A stretch of 64,000 bases of DNA from Bacillota bacterium (GTDB lineage: Bacteria > Bacillota > Clostridia > Lachnospirales > Lachnospiraceae), in NCBI GenBank assembly GCA_023437365.1, contig JAEZGK010000035.1:1-64000 (forward strand). Direction: 5' to 3'. A program made the position numbers and the translations under genes. Shown here one piece after another: positions 41,037 to 48,405 of the stretch (the stretch's first letter is position 1; the number at the start of each line of letters is the position of its first letter). Under the pieces are notes generated by a model. The model worked only from the letters and a program-made list of their open reading frames with translations, ran no database searches and had not been told where the DNA came from.

Positions 41037-41737
41037 CACCAATTCACCTCACTTACGTCCTTGGGAGCATCATTGATCGCTACCTCAGTAATTTTGCCAT
41101 TCTTGATTCGGATAACCTTATCCGCGGCTTCAGCTAAAATCGCATTATGTGATACGATGATTACTGTCTTGTTCTTCTCTCTGCAAAGCCTCTGCAGCAA
41201 GCTTAATATCACTACTCCGGTCTCTGAATCCAATGCACCGGTAGGCTCATCGCAAAGCAGTATCACAGGATTTTTGCAGATCGCTCTGGCAATGGAAACA
41301 CGTTGCTGTTCTCCACCGGATAATTGAGAAGGAAATTGATATAAATGCTCCTTTAATCCGACAGTTTCTAAAACCTCCGCAGCATCCATCGAATTCTTAG
41401 TGATTTCTTTGGTTAATGCCACATTTTCCAGTGCAGTCAGGGTAGGAATCAGATTGTAGAACTGAAATACAAAGCCAACATTTGAGGCACGATATTCTGT
41501 AAGCTCATCATCATTGTATTTCGTAATATTCTTACCATTGATAATAATTTCACCGGAGGATGCAAAATCCATTCCCCCCAATAGATTTAATAATGTAGAC
41601 TTACCTGCTCCGCTTGGTCCCAGGATGACGACAAATTCTCCTTCCTGGATATCGAAGCTGATACCATCCACTGCCAGCAGCTTTGTCTGTCCCATATCGT
41701 ACTCTTTGGTTACATTTTTAAATTCAATCAAACTCAT
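41036..41737 (-). CDS. ABC exporter ATPase, MacB/LolD type
   Basis: A 233-residue nucleotide-binding subunit. Walker A is GPSGAGKST near residue 40, the signature LSGGEQQR near 139, and Walker [14 protein letters not shown] near 160. [16 protein letters not shown] is typical of the MacB/LolD branch. It is the first gene of a two-gene operon with the FtsX-type permease, behind a consensus promoter framed by two palindromes. GGGGAG precedes the ATG. Confidence 0.95.
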   Translation of the reverse strand: MSLIEFKNVTKEYDMGQTKLLAVDGISFDIQEGEFVVILGPSGAGKSTLLNLLGGMDFASSGEIIINGKNITKYNDDELTEYRASNVGFVFQFYNLIPTLTALENVALTKEITKNSMDAAEVLETVGLKEHLYQFPSQLSGGEQQRVSIARAICKNPVILLCDEPTGALDSETGVVILSLLQRLCREKNKTVIIVSHNAILAEAADKVIRIKNGKITEVAINDAPKDVSEVNW

Positions 41738-41829
41738 AAGCTCCCCTACCTTTCTGATATTTCCATGATGATGCCTCCATATCGAATCCGTAGTATTTGC
41801 TTGTTATACAGAAGTGATATGTAATATGA

Positions 41830-41849
41830 ACATGAATTATGTTTCATGT
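41830..41849. promoter_or_regulatory. TetR-type operator, site 1
   Basis: ACATGAATTATGTTTCATGT has perfect ACATGAA/TTCATGT arms around 6 bp. It lies just downstream of the -10 of the ABC operon promoter, a repressing position. Confidence 0.75.
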
Positions 41850-41856
41850 TTTATCC

Positions 41857-41885
41857 ATTATATGCTCTCAATGTCTTCGTGTCAA
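41857..41885 (-). promoter_or_regulatory. Promoter of the ABC exporter operon
   Basis: Minus strand: TTGACA at 41880-41885, a 17-bp spacer, and TATAAT at 41857-41862. It is fully consensus, so strong expression is expected when derepressed. Confidence 0.85.
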
Positions 41886-41890
41886 TATTA

Positions 41891-41910
41891 ATATGAATTA
41901 TATTTCATGT
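41891..41910. promoter_or_regulatory. TetR-type operator, site 2
   Basis: ATATGAATTATATTTCATGT, a near copy of site 1 with ATGAA/TTCAT arms. It lies just upstream of the -35 of the ABC promoter. The two site centres are 61 bp apart. Confidence 0.7.
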
Positions 41911-42003
41911 TTATTTCGTTTTGATTGCCAAATGTTGCAATTTAGATACCTCATGTGAAGGAAGTGTTCTTTTGACAATATATAATATTTTTTCTCAGTA
42001 AGG

Positions 42004-42032
42004 TTGACGAAATAGATTTTAATAATTATAAT
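42004..42032 (+). promoter_or_regulatory. Promoter of the tetR-type gene
   Basis: TTGACG at 42004-42009, a 17-bp spacer, and TATAAT at 42027-42032, about 24 bp before the ATG. Confidence 0.75.
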
Positions 42033-42055
42033 CATCATAGTAAGGAGGCTTTCCC

Positions 42056-42661
42056 ATGGGAACTCAACAGATACGAACGCCTATACAGCAACGTTCCATA
42101 GAAAAAAGAAATAGAATTATTGATGCCGGTTACCAGCTTTTCTGTGAAAAGGGTTATCATAATACGAATACCGCCGAGATAGCGCGGCTTGCGGGTGTAT
42201 CTACCGGAATTGTATATAATTATTTTAAGGACAAGAAGGATATCTTCCTATGTGTAATTGAAGCTTATGAGAAAAGTATTACTGCTCCGCTCTATGAATT
42301 GATAGCCAAGCTGCCTAAGCCTATTGATCTGCCCTCAGCTCTGAAGGCCTGTATCACAAACCTGGCGCAGTCCCACACGATGAACAAATCAGTTCATGAA
42401 GAAATGCAGGCACTCTCCCATACAGATAAGGAAATCAGTGAACTATTCAACAATTATCAGTCTAACATAGCTTCGAATATTGTGAAGCTAATGGAAGTGA
42501 ATGGTTTTCATCCTTCAAACGCATATGAAAAGGCACACCTGATCGTCGATATTATCGAGAACTTAAGTCATGAGATGGTTTACCATCAACATGAGTATTT
42601 GAATTATGATGTAATGACGGATGTAGCTATTCAAGCCATCATTAATATGATTACCAGTTAA
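42056..42661 (+). CDS. TetR-family transcriptional regulator
   Basis: A 201-residue repressor. The N-terminal helix-turn-helix (about residues 18-62) reads KRNRIIDAGYQLFCEKGYHN then AEIARLAGVSTGIVYNYFKDK. The helical C-terminal domain would bind an unknown ligand. It is divergent from the ABC exporter operon, and two 20-bp palindromes lie between them, so it most likely represses the exporter and perhaps itself. TAAGGAGG precedes the ATG. Confidence 0.93.
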   Translation: MGTQQIRTPIQQRSIEKRNRIIDAGYQLFCEKGYHNTNTAEIARLAGVSTGIVYNYFKDKKDIFLCVIEAYEKSITAPLYELIAKLPKPIDLPSALKACITNLAQSHTMNKSVHEEMQALSHTDKEISELFNNYQSNIASNIVKLMEVNGFHPSNAYEKAHLIVDIIENLSHEMVYHQHEYLNYDVMTDVAIQAIINMITS

Positions 42662-42663
42662 CA

Positions 42664-42704
42664 CGGCTGATGACTTCTGTATTTTGCAGAAGCATCGGCT
42701 TTTA
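42664..42704 (+). terminator. Terminator of the tetR-type gene
   Basis: GGCTGATG and CATCGGC, then CTTCTG and CAGAAG, form a stem followed by TTTTA. It lies directly after the stop codon. Confidence 0.8.
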
Positions 42705-42732
42705 TACTTTCTTCCTCTGCTTAAGTTAGAAA

Positions 42733-42748
42733 GATCAGTGTACTGATC
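42733..42748. promoter_or_regulatory. Palindrome upstream of the first crcB
   Basis: GATCAGT and ACTGATC are perfect 7-bp arms around 2 bp, 31 bp before the first crcB ATG. An operator or a small hairpin. No fluoride riboswitch was recognised here. Confidence 0.45.
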
Positions 42749-42779
42749 CTATATTCAATATGATAAGGATGTGAATCTA

Positions 42780-43181
42780 ATGAAGAAATATATGCTCATA
42801 GGCCTTATGGGTATCGCGGGAGCTATTTGCAGATACTTGATTTCCTTACTATTCCAAGGTTCATTTCCCTGGGGTACGCTGACGGTAAATATCCTAGGAT
42901 GTCTGCTCCTGCCTTTTGTTTTTATCTTTATTCGAGAGCTTGGCTTTCTCTCCGAGGATCTGATCAATGCAATGGGTACCGGCTTTGTAGGAGCATTTAC
43001 TACATTCTCTTCTTTTTCTGTTGAAATCATAAGAATGATAGAGAATGGAAAAACTGCAGCTGCTTTTACTTATCTTTTCGTCAGTACCGCAGGTGGTTTT
43101 TTAGCAGCTTACGTCAGTATCCTTTTCAGTTATTATGCTATAAGGAAGTTTATGAAGAATCATTCTTTCGGGAATATCTAA
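42780..43181 (+). CDS. crcB: Fluoride channel CrcB/Fluc, first of a tandem pair
   Basis: A 133-residue, four-helix membrane protein that exports fluoride. The signature GTGFVGAFTTFSSFSVE lies near residue 65-80, and WGTLTVNILGCLLLP in TM2 carries the conserved Asn. I chose the ATG at 42780 (AAGGAT upstream); an in-frame GTG lies three codons earlier. In Gram-positives with two adjacent crcB genes the products often act as a heterodimer. Confidence 0.92.
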   Translation: MKKYMLIGLMGIAGAICRYLISLLFQGSFPWGTLTVNILGCLLLPFVFIFIRELGFLSEDLINAMGTGFVGAFTTFSSFSVEIIRMIENGKTAAAFTYLFVSTAGGFLAAYVSILFSYYAIRKFMKNHSFGNI

Positions 43182-43221
43182 TCATTGTCGGATTTGTGTA
43201 TAAGAGATGGGAGGAAATGCT

Positions 43222-43572
43222 TTGATAGTAAATTGTATCCTGGTAGGACTCGGAGGAGGATTGGGTGCTGTATTTCGCGCTGCTGTTTCGAATATCATAA
43301 AGGGGTATTGGAAGGGAGCTTTTCCTCTACCTACTTTTTTGATCAATGTGTTCGGCTCCTTCCTTCTTGGCTTCCTACTTCAGTATCAATCCGGGAGTAC
43401 TGTCAGATTATTTATTGGGACCGGTATATTAGGCGGGTTTACTACTTTTTCAGCCTTTCATTACGAAACTGTCAGCCTGCTCCGGGAAGAAAATAAAATC
43501 ACTGCGATCCTGTATGTACTGCTTTCCTTAGTATTCGGCCTGGCGGCGGCCTGGGCAGGCTTATCTATATAA
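43222..43572 (+). CDS. crcB: Fluoride channel CrcB/Fluc, second of a tandem pair
   Basis: A 116-residue, four-helix membrane protein. GGGLGAVFRAAVSNI opens it, and LINVFGSFLLGFLL and GILGGFTTFSAFHYE are the family motifs. I chose the TTG at 43222 because GGGAGGA precedes it at 7-base spacing. An in-frame ATG at 43207 lies inside that region and has no ribosome binding site of its own. It follows the first crcB by 40 bp and differs strongly from it in sequence. Confidence 0.88.
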   Translation: MIVNCILVGLGGGLGAVFRAAVSNIIKGYWKGAFPLPTFLINVFGSFLLGFLLQYQSGSTVRLFIGTGILGGFTTFSAFHYETVSLLREENKITAILYVLLSLVFGLAAAWAGLSI

Positions 43573-43659
43573 TTATGTCTCCTGTATAATTCAAAGCAGT
43601 TATCACTGCAGGTTACCTTCTGAAGTCTTGTCACAGATTGATCGCACCTGTTCACACTA

Positions 43660-43878
43660 AAAAGGGGCTGTTGCAAACACTATGATAATCAGAGTAAGGA
43701 TACAGACATCCCGTCATGCACTGTTTGCCGGACAGCTTGTCGATCTTGTTTGATCAGAAGCGAACAGTTGTGTTCGATTATGTCAAACAAGGTCGGCAGG
43801 ATGTCCGGGAACCAGTGTGTTAGGGATGCCTGTATCCTTACTCGTTACTATTCTAGGAGTTTTGCAACAACCCCTTTT
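43660..43878. repeat. Palindromic MITE-like element, copy 3 (long form)
   Basis: About 219 bp with terminal inverted repeats AAAAAGGGGCTGTTGCAAA and complement, and TA at both outer ends. The centre carries the nested hairpin GATCTTGTTTG/CAAACAAGGTC around CGAACA/TGTTCG. Compared with copy 1 one pair has changed from A-T to C-G and another to a wobble, keeping the stem. It lies downstream of the crcB pair and has no coding capacity. Confidence 0.9.
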
Positions 43879-43986
43879 TAATTGTCAGCAGTCCTTCTGT
43901 TCTAACGTTCTTTCTATAACCCTCGGCTTTACATCTCCGACGATCCAACTCGTAATCTTCACATGGACTTTAGTGCAGTAAACTGC
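43879..43986. other. Short spacer before the WG-repeat gene 3' end
   Basis: No gene. A small GCAGT-AA-ACTGC hairpin lies at about 43974-43986, partly over the end of the convergent gene. Confidence 0.35.
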
Positions 43987-46977
43987 TTAATTAACTTTGG
44001 TAAAGATAACTTTTCCATTTTCCGGAGCAGAGCCTGTGTGCTTCCAGACAATGACCTTTGTACCATTGGCACTGTTTTGCCCGCTTGCGTTGACAAGCAG
44101 CTTCTGATTTTTGTAATCTCTGATGGTACAAAATGAGGAATACTGATTAATTCTCCATTTGGGTGAGGAAGCGTCTACGCCTCCTGACCCAAATTTAAAA
44201 CGGTCTCCCTCGTTATATACTCCCCACGCTGCGCCGCCATGATAGGTTATGTCGTAGCAGGGTCCCCGCTCAGCATCATAGTCAACCAGCTTCACCGTAA
44301 AAGGATAGTCAGGCTTTTTGTCTGAAAGCTCCACCGGGTAATCAAAGCCATCCTGTACGGGGTAGAGGTACTTCCCATAGATTTTAAAATAATAATTACC
44401 GTCTTCCAGGATGTTCCCCGCGCTTTTGCCAATCACCTTGACATCAAAAGCGAGGGAATATTTCGTACCCTGATAAAGAACCTCAATGTTATTAACACCC
44501 TCCGTTGTAAATGGACGGCCTTGTGTCAGCTCCACCGTGCCGGAGGTGAAGAATGTCAGATCTGAGCTAGCTGCAGTAGTTACATCCCCGTTCGCATGTT
44601 TCAAGTACACCACAAGTCCTGTCGTGTCAAAGCCCTCACCGACCCGATAGATCTTCTTATCCGGATACTCGCCTATGGTAACCTTTGATAGCGTTCCGGT
44701 TCCGACTGTGGGAGTAGCAGGCTTCTCAGCCGGTGTTTCGGACAGGCTCTTTCCCTCTCTGGCAAGCCTTGAGGCGTTGATATAGCCAACCTTATCACCG
44801 CTAACCACAAGTGTACAGTCTTCACTTATTTTCATTGGATATAGCATCTTTCCATCCGGCCCGTAGTAAGAGTTAGAGGTTGCGAATGTGCCGCGGCTTA
44901 CTACCGACAAGCCCAATAATGGGTCTGATACTTGTTTGCCGGTGTCAATATCAATAAGAGCGTACATATTATTGCTGACCGGATGTGAGATAACACCATT
45001 TACCGAACCATACATATCCTCGCGGAAGTTAATTCTCATACTACTGTCAAATTTACATGGCACCGTTATTTTTTTAGATTTGAAGCTGTACACACCATAT
45101 TTGCCGCTGCTTGCATCCTGTATGGATACATAATTATCCATCTCGAGATCACCAATCTCACTATACTTACACGTCAGCAACAACTTCCCAGAGGGGTCAA
45201 CCATACCCCACTTGCCACCTTTCTTCACCAGTGCGTAGGCATTCTTTTTCTGTGTCCATGTTGGATACATATTGGTATAGTCACTACCGCCTCCCGTAGC
45301 GATCTCCTCGTACTCGAAGGGTAGGATTATCTTGCCCTGTAGGTTGACAAGCCCCCACTTAGGCTTGGCTTCCGTCCCCTTATTCACCCAGAGGGTGTTC
45401 TTGGTGCTAACATCAGAGGCAGCGATACCTTGCAGATTCTTATTACTATATACCGTTCCTTTTTTAACAGACACAATACTCTTAACTTTGACCTTATTCG
45501 CTGCATAATTGTCATATGATACGACTGTCTCTGTCATCGTGACGTAGCCGTTCACAGGGAAGCTCTTTCTTATTTCGGTATAGCCGTTCTTTCTGTTTGT
45601 GACCTTAGTCTGCGTAGCAGAGACCTTAGCTCCGTTGGTACGGTAAACGGCGTTAGCATTGATAAACACATTTTGTACGTCATCATAAGTTATGTCGCTA
45701 CTTCCCATTTGTCCGTAAAAAGGCACTATTGTTTTGTTAGCAAAGCTTACGACCCCACGTGATGCACCGCCCTCTCGAAGACCCGTATGCGCATTTTTAT
45801 TGGTTATTACCATAGACAATTTCGGTATAATCTCCATATTTGCATGCTCGAGGCGCCAGCCGACAGCAGAGTTACCTACAATGCTGCCGTGATACTTAGC
45901 GGATATGATGACGCCTTTCGCTCCTACGACACCAATGTCAATATGTGAGTCAAACATAATATCGTCACTCGCATCGGACCTCATTTGTAGCATTTCCTTC
46001 GTATGTTTGGCATAAGCCAAATACGGTCCGGCTTGAGGATAGCTGTCGTTCGGGTTATAGAGATACGCTTTTGGTAATATCTCTTTTCCGTTCTTGTCAA
46101 TGATTTGAGCATAATATAGTGTGAGTACATTGGTATCGCGTTTTGATTCCGTATACGTACTCGGCTTTCCGTATATACCGCTTATGCATTTTATCGTTAC
46201 CTTTTCTGTCTTGCCTGTGTTTACCAATGCGTACCCATCATGGAAGTCGTAAGCTATGAAGCTGCCCCCATTTAGCCATACAGCTCCTGCGGCAGGCACA
46301 TAAAGGCTATCTGGAATGATGTATTTTTTGGGTGCAACGATTTCCTTGCCTAGTTTTAAGTTCCAATAACCGATATAGTTTGTCTTCGAATAGCCAAACG
46401 AATCCTTGTCAGCTGAACCCACAATGATACGGCTTATACCCTCGGAGGGCAGTCCAACCTCGTCATATTTACAGGGAATCACTTCTTTGCCTGTACTGTC
46501 AAGCAGACCCATCTTTCCGTTGCGGACTGCCTGCACATACCCGTTGACGAATATAGCCTCTGTAGATTTGTCCTGATTTGTTATTTTCAGATTACCGGAA
46601 GTATCGTTCACGTAATATGCTTCAATCTTGTCATAGATAGGCTGTGCTGCCCACACTCCGTAACGATCTACAAGACCGTACTTGACATTGGTAAGGTTTC
46701 CGTGAGCATCTAAGTCACCCACGGGTACTCTGCGAAGCCCTGAGTCAAAGAACGCCTCAAGGGTCTTTTTATACTCGGTCTTAGAGCCCAGCCAAGTGAC
46801 ATCGTTCTCATTGTAGACAGGTCCTTGATCTGTTCCCTTTTTTGCCAAACTCTTCAGAATATCCTCCGAACGCGTTGACGTAGGTGCAGTTGTGGGTGCC
46901 GCAGCGCTTACAGGTACTGTGAAACCGGTCACTACCATGCACAAGATGAGTAAGATACTCATCAATCTCTTTTTCAT
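43987..46977 (-). CDS. Secreted WG-repeat protein with Ig-like and ricin-like domains
   Basis: A 996-residue exported protein. A signal peptide (residues 1 to about 26, KKRLMSILLILCMVV then VSAA) is followed by many WG repeats across about 60-740 (for example WGLVNLQGKIILPFEYEEI, WGMVDPSGKLLLTCKYSEI, YGVYSFKSKKITVPCKF). A bacterial Ig-like group 3 domain follows (YRVGEGFDTTGLVVYLKHANG, about 775-850), then a ricin-type beta-trefoil-like C-terminus (KLLVNASGQNSANGTKVIVW). The last domain suggests carbohydrate binding. I chose the ATG at 46977, preceded by AAAGGAGG. Function unknown. Confidence 0.85.
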   Translation of the reverse strand: MKKRLMSILLILCMVVTGFTVPVSAAAPTTAPTSTRSEDILKSLAKKGTDQGPVYNENDVTWLGSKTEYKKTLEAFFDSGLRRVPVGDLDAHGNLTNVKYGLVDRYGVWAAQPIYDKIEAYYVNDTSGNLKITNQDKSTEAIFVNGYVQAVRNGKMGLLDSTGKEVIPCKYDEVGLPSEGISRIIVGSADKDSFGYSKTNYIGYWNLKLGKEIVAPKKYIIPDSLYVPAAGAVWLNGGSFIAYDFHDGYALVNTGKTEKVTIKCISGIYGKPSTYTESKRDTNVLTLYYAQIIDKNGKEILPKAYLYNPNDSYPQAGPYLAYAKHTKEMLQMRSDASDDIMFDSHIDIGVVGAKGVIISAKYHGSIVGNSAVGWRLEHANMEIIPKLSMVITNKNAHTGLREGGASRGVVSFANKTIVPFYGQMGSSDITYDDVQNVFINANAVYRTNGAKVSATQTKVTNRKNGYTEIRKSFPVNGYVTMTETVVSYDNYAANKVKVKSIVSVKKGTVYSNKNLQGIAASDVSTKNTLWVNKGTEAKPKWGLVNLQGKIILPFEYEEIATGGGSDYTNMYPTWTQKKNAYALVKKGGKWGMVDPSGKLLLTCKYSEIGDLEMDNYVSIQDASSGKYGVYSFKSKKITVPCKFDSSMRINFREDMYGSVNGVISHPVSNNMYALIDIDTGKQVSDPLLGLSVVSRGTFATSNSYYGPDGKMLYPMKISEDCTLVVSGDKVGYINASRLAREGKSLSETPAEKPATPTVGTGTLSKVTIGEYPDKKIYRVGEGFDTTGLVVYLKHANGDVTTAASSDLTFFTSGTVELTQGRPFTTEGVNNIEVLYQGTKYSLAFDVKVIGKSAGNILEDGNYYFKIYGKYLYPVQDGFDYPVELSDKKPDYPFTVKLVDYDAERGPCYDITYHGGAAWGVYNEGDRFKFGSGGVDASSPKWRINQYSSFCTIRDYKNQKLLVNASGQNSANGTKVIVWKHTGSAPENGKVIFTKVN

Positions 46978-47136
46978 AATGTTGTCCTCCTTTACAGGTT
47001 TTGCTTCACATAAGAATATAAGTGTATACCATAAAGATATATGAAATTTTTTAAAAAAACCATCCACTGCATGAAACATAATTTATTCGACATGAATCAT
47101 GATTTCAGGAATATGATCCAAGTTATCAACTGACAG
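46978..47136. other. Upstream region of the WG-repeat gene with TetR-like half sites
   Basis: AT-rich. At 47069-47088 GCATGAAACATAATTTATTC shares 14 bases (minus strand AATTATGTTTCATG) with operator site 1 at 41830. A CATGAATCATG motif follows near 47091. A shared regulator is possible. Confidence 0.4.
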
Positions 47137-47316
47137 ATTTTTTTCCAGAGGAGCAAAGTGTCAGCCCGCTGACACTTTCGATGCCTGCTTCGCAGGCATT
47201 ACCTGACTGCGGATTGCGAAACAATAACTTCCGAACGCTTATGCAATAAGCGTTTATTCGCTGAGGTGCGCATCCCAAGGCGAACTTGTTCACTATGCGG
47301 AGCGTTTTTATGTAAT
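47137..47316. other. GC-richer block with three perfect hairpins
   Basis: AAAGTGTCAG/CTGACACTTT (10 bp), TGCCTGC/GCAGGCA (7 bp) and AACGCTTAT/ATAAGCGTT (9 bp) occur within about 110 bp. The block is less AT-rich than its flanks. A 65-codon minus-strand frame crosses it but has no ribosome binding site. It may be a structured RNA or a decayed repeat. Confidence 0.5.
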
Positions 47317-47337
47317 AGAACACAATTTTATAAAAAT

Positions 47338-47407
47338 AAAGGTTGTAATAAGGAACAAGCCCCTATTAATATAAACTTTTAGGGATCTATTCCTTATCAC
47401 AACCTTT
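47338..47407 (-). terminator. Terminator of the merR-type gene
   Basis: AAAGGTTGT-ATAAGGAA pairs with its near complement around an inner CCCTA/TAGGG stem; ATTTTTAT follows on the minus strand. It lies 17 bp after the stop codon. Confidence 0.8.
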
Positions 47408-47423
47408 ATATAAGAACTTAATA

Positions 47424-48188
47424 CTATTTTGTCTTGCCGGTATAGATTAATATCGCATCCCGGAGAAATTCTGCCATACCGGGCTGTTTTTTATCATAGT
47501 AAGCCGTGAAACGTTCATCCGCTACATACATCTGGGCAAGCTGCGCATGTGCTTCTTTATTATAGCCACCCCAGGTATAGGAAAGCCACTGCTTATGAAG
47601 CTCCGCAGTCTTCTGTCCAAGCACTCCCTCTGGAGCTCCCGATGTAAAAGCCTGTTCCAAGGTATCCAGTATCTCTTGTCCAAGTTTTTCATAGGCCTCA
47701 TACTGCTCCTTTGACATATTCATGAACCTGTCGTTGGATGCTTTCACGGTATCCTCTCCGTACTTTTTACGGATTTCCTCGCCATACTTCTTGTCATTTT
47801 CATCAACCAGTTTCTTCTTCAAACCGATAAATTTCTCATCATCCTTCATTGTTATTCTTCCTTCCCGACATTCAATCGTCCTTTGAACATTACTGATCAG
47901 CAGGTCTATCTGCTGTCTCTGTGCAAGGAGGGATACCAGATGCTCCTTGAGCGCTGATATCTCATCATAACTGCCGGAAGTAACAATACTCTGTATGGTT
48001 TCCAGGCTGACACCCATCTGGCGATAGAGCATAATCTGCTGTAACCGTTCCACCTGCTCCTGTCCATAGATGCGGTAACCTGAAGAATTCATTCTTGCAG
48101 GCTTCAGAAGTCCGATCTCATCATAATACCGCAGTGTCCTGGTGGTGATTCCCGCTAATCTGCCCAGTTTTTGTATTGTATATTCCAT
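47424..48188 (-). CDS. MerR-family regulator with TipAS effector domain
   Basis: A 254-residue regulator. The N-terminal winged helix (about 1-75) starts YTIQKLGRLAGITTRTLRYYDEIGLL, and a dimerisation coiled coil follows (to about 118). The C-terminal domain (about 135-250) has the TipAS pattern: KKYGEDTVKASNDRFMNMSK and HKQWLSYTWGGYNKEAHAQLAQMY. TipAS domains bind peptide antibiotics or other drugs. GTAAGGAGG precedes the ATG. Its own promoter has the 19-bp spacer typical of MerR control. No adjacent exporter is transcribed with it. Confidence 0.92.
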   Translation of the reverse strand: MEYTIQKLGRLAGITTRTLRYYDEIGLLKPARMNSSGYRIYGQEQVERLQQIMLYRQMGVSLETIQSIVTSGSYDEISALKEHLVSLLAQRQQIDLLISNVQRTIECREGRITMKDDEKFIGLKKKLVDENDKKYGEEIRKKYGEDTVKASNDRFMNMSKEQYEAYEKLGQEILDTLEQAFTSGAPEGVLGQKTAELHKQWLSYTWGGYNKEAHAQLAQMYVADERFTAYYDKKQPGMAEFLRDAILIYTGKTK

Positions 48189-48210
48189 ATGCTCGCCTCC
48201 TTACATACAA

Positions 48211-48241
48211 AGTCTACACCTTAACGTTACGTCAATGTCAA
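48211..48241 (-). promoter_or_regulatory. MerR-type promoter with 19-bp spacer
   Basis: Minus strand: TTGACA at 48236-48241, a 19-bp spacer holding the dyad around TAACGTTA, and TAGACT at 48211-48216. Over-long spacers are the hallmark of promoters activated by MerR-family proteins; autoregulation is inferred. Confidence 0.75.
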
Positions 48242-48263
48242 TACTATATTTTTATGACAATTA

Positions 48264-48367
48264 TAAAATGAAAAGGTAACTTCTTGTTTGCACTACTTAA
48301 TTCTTGTCTCACTAAGTTAGCCTTGCACTTCTATTTTGTAAAATGAAAAGGTAACTTCTTGTTTGCA
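48264..48367. repeat. Two direct copies of a 29-bp sequence
   Basis: Identical 29-bp copies at 48264-48292 and 48339-48367 (core AAAAGGTAACTTCTTGTTTG), 75 bp start to start. They lie between the GH43 stop and the merR-type promoter. Confidence 0.85.
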
Positions 48368-48405
48368 AGGAATCGGAAGGAAAGAGAAATTATTGTTTTA
48401 CTGAT

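Noticed and set aside
42661..42780. Fluoride riboswitch before crcB
   Set aside because: A CTGATGACTTCTG segment resembles part of the motif, but it forms the tetR terminator stem and the rest of the riboswitch is missing.
47126..47323. 65-codon minus-strand frame
   Set aside because: No ribosome binding site; its text is generated by the three hairpins. Kept only as a structured block.
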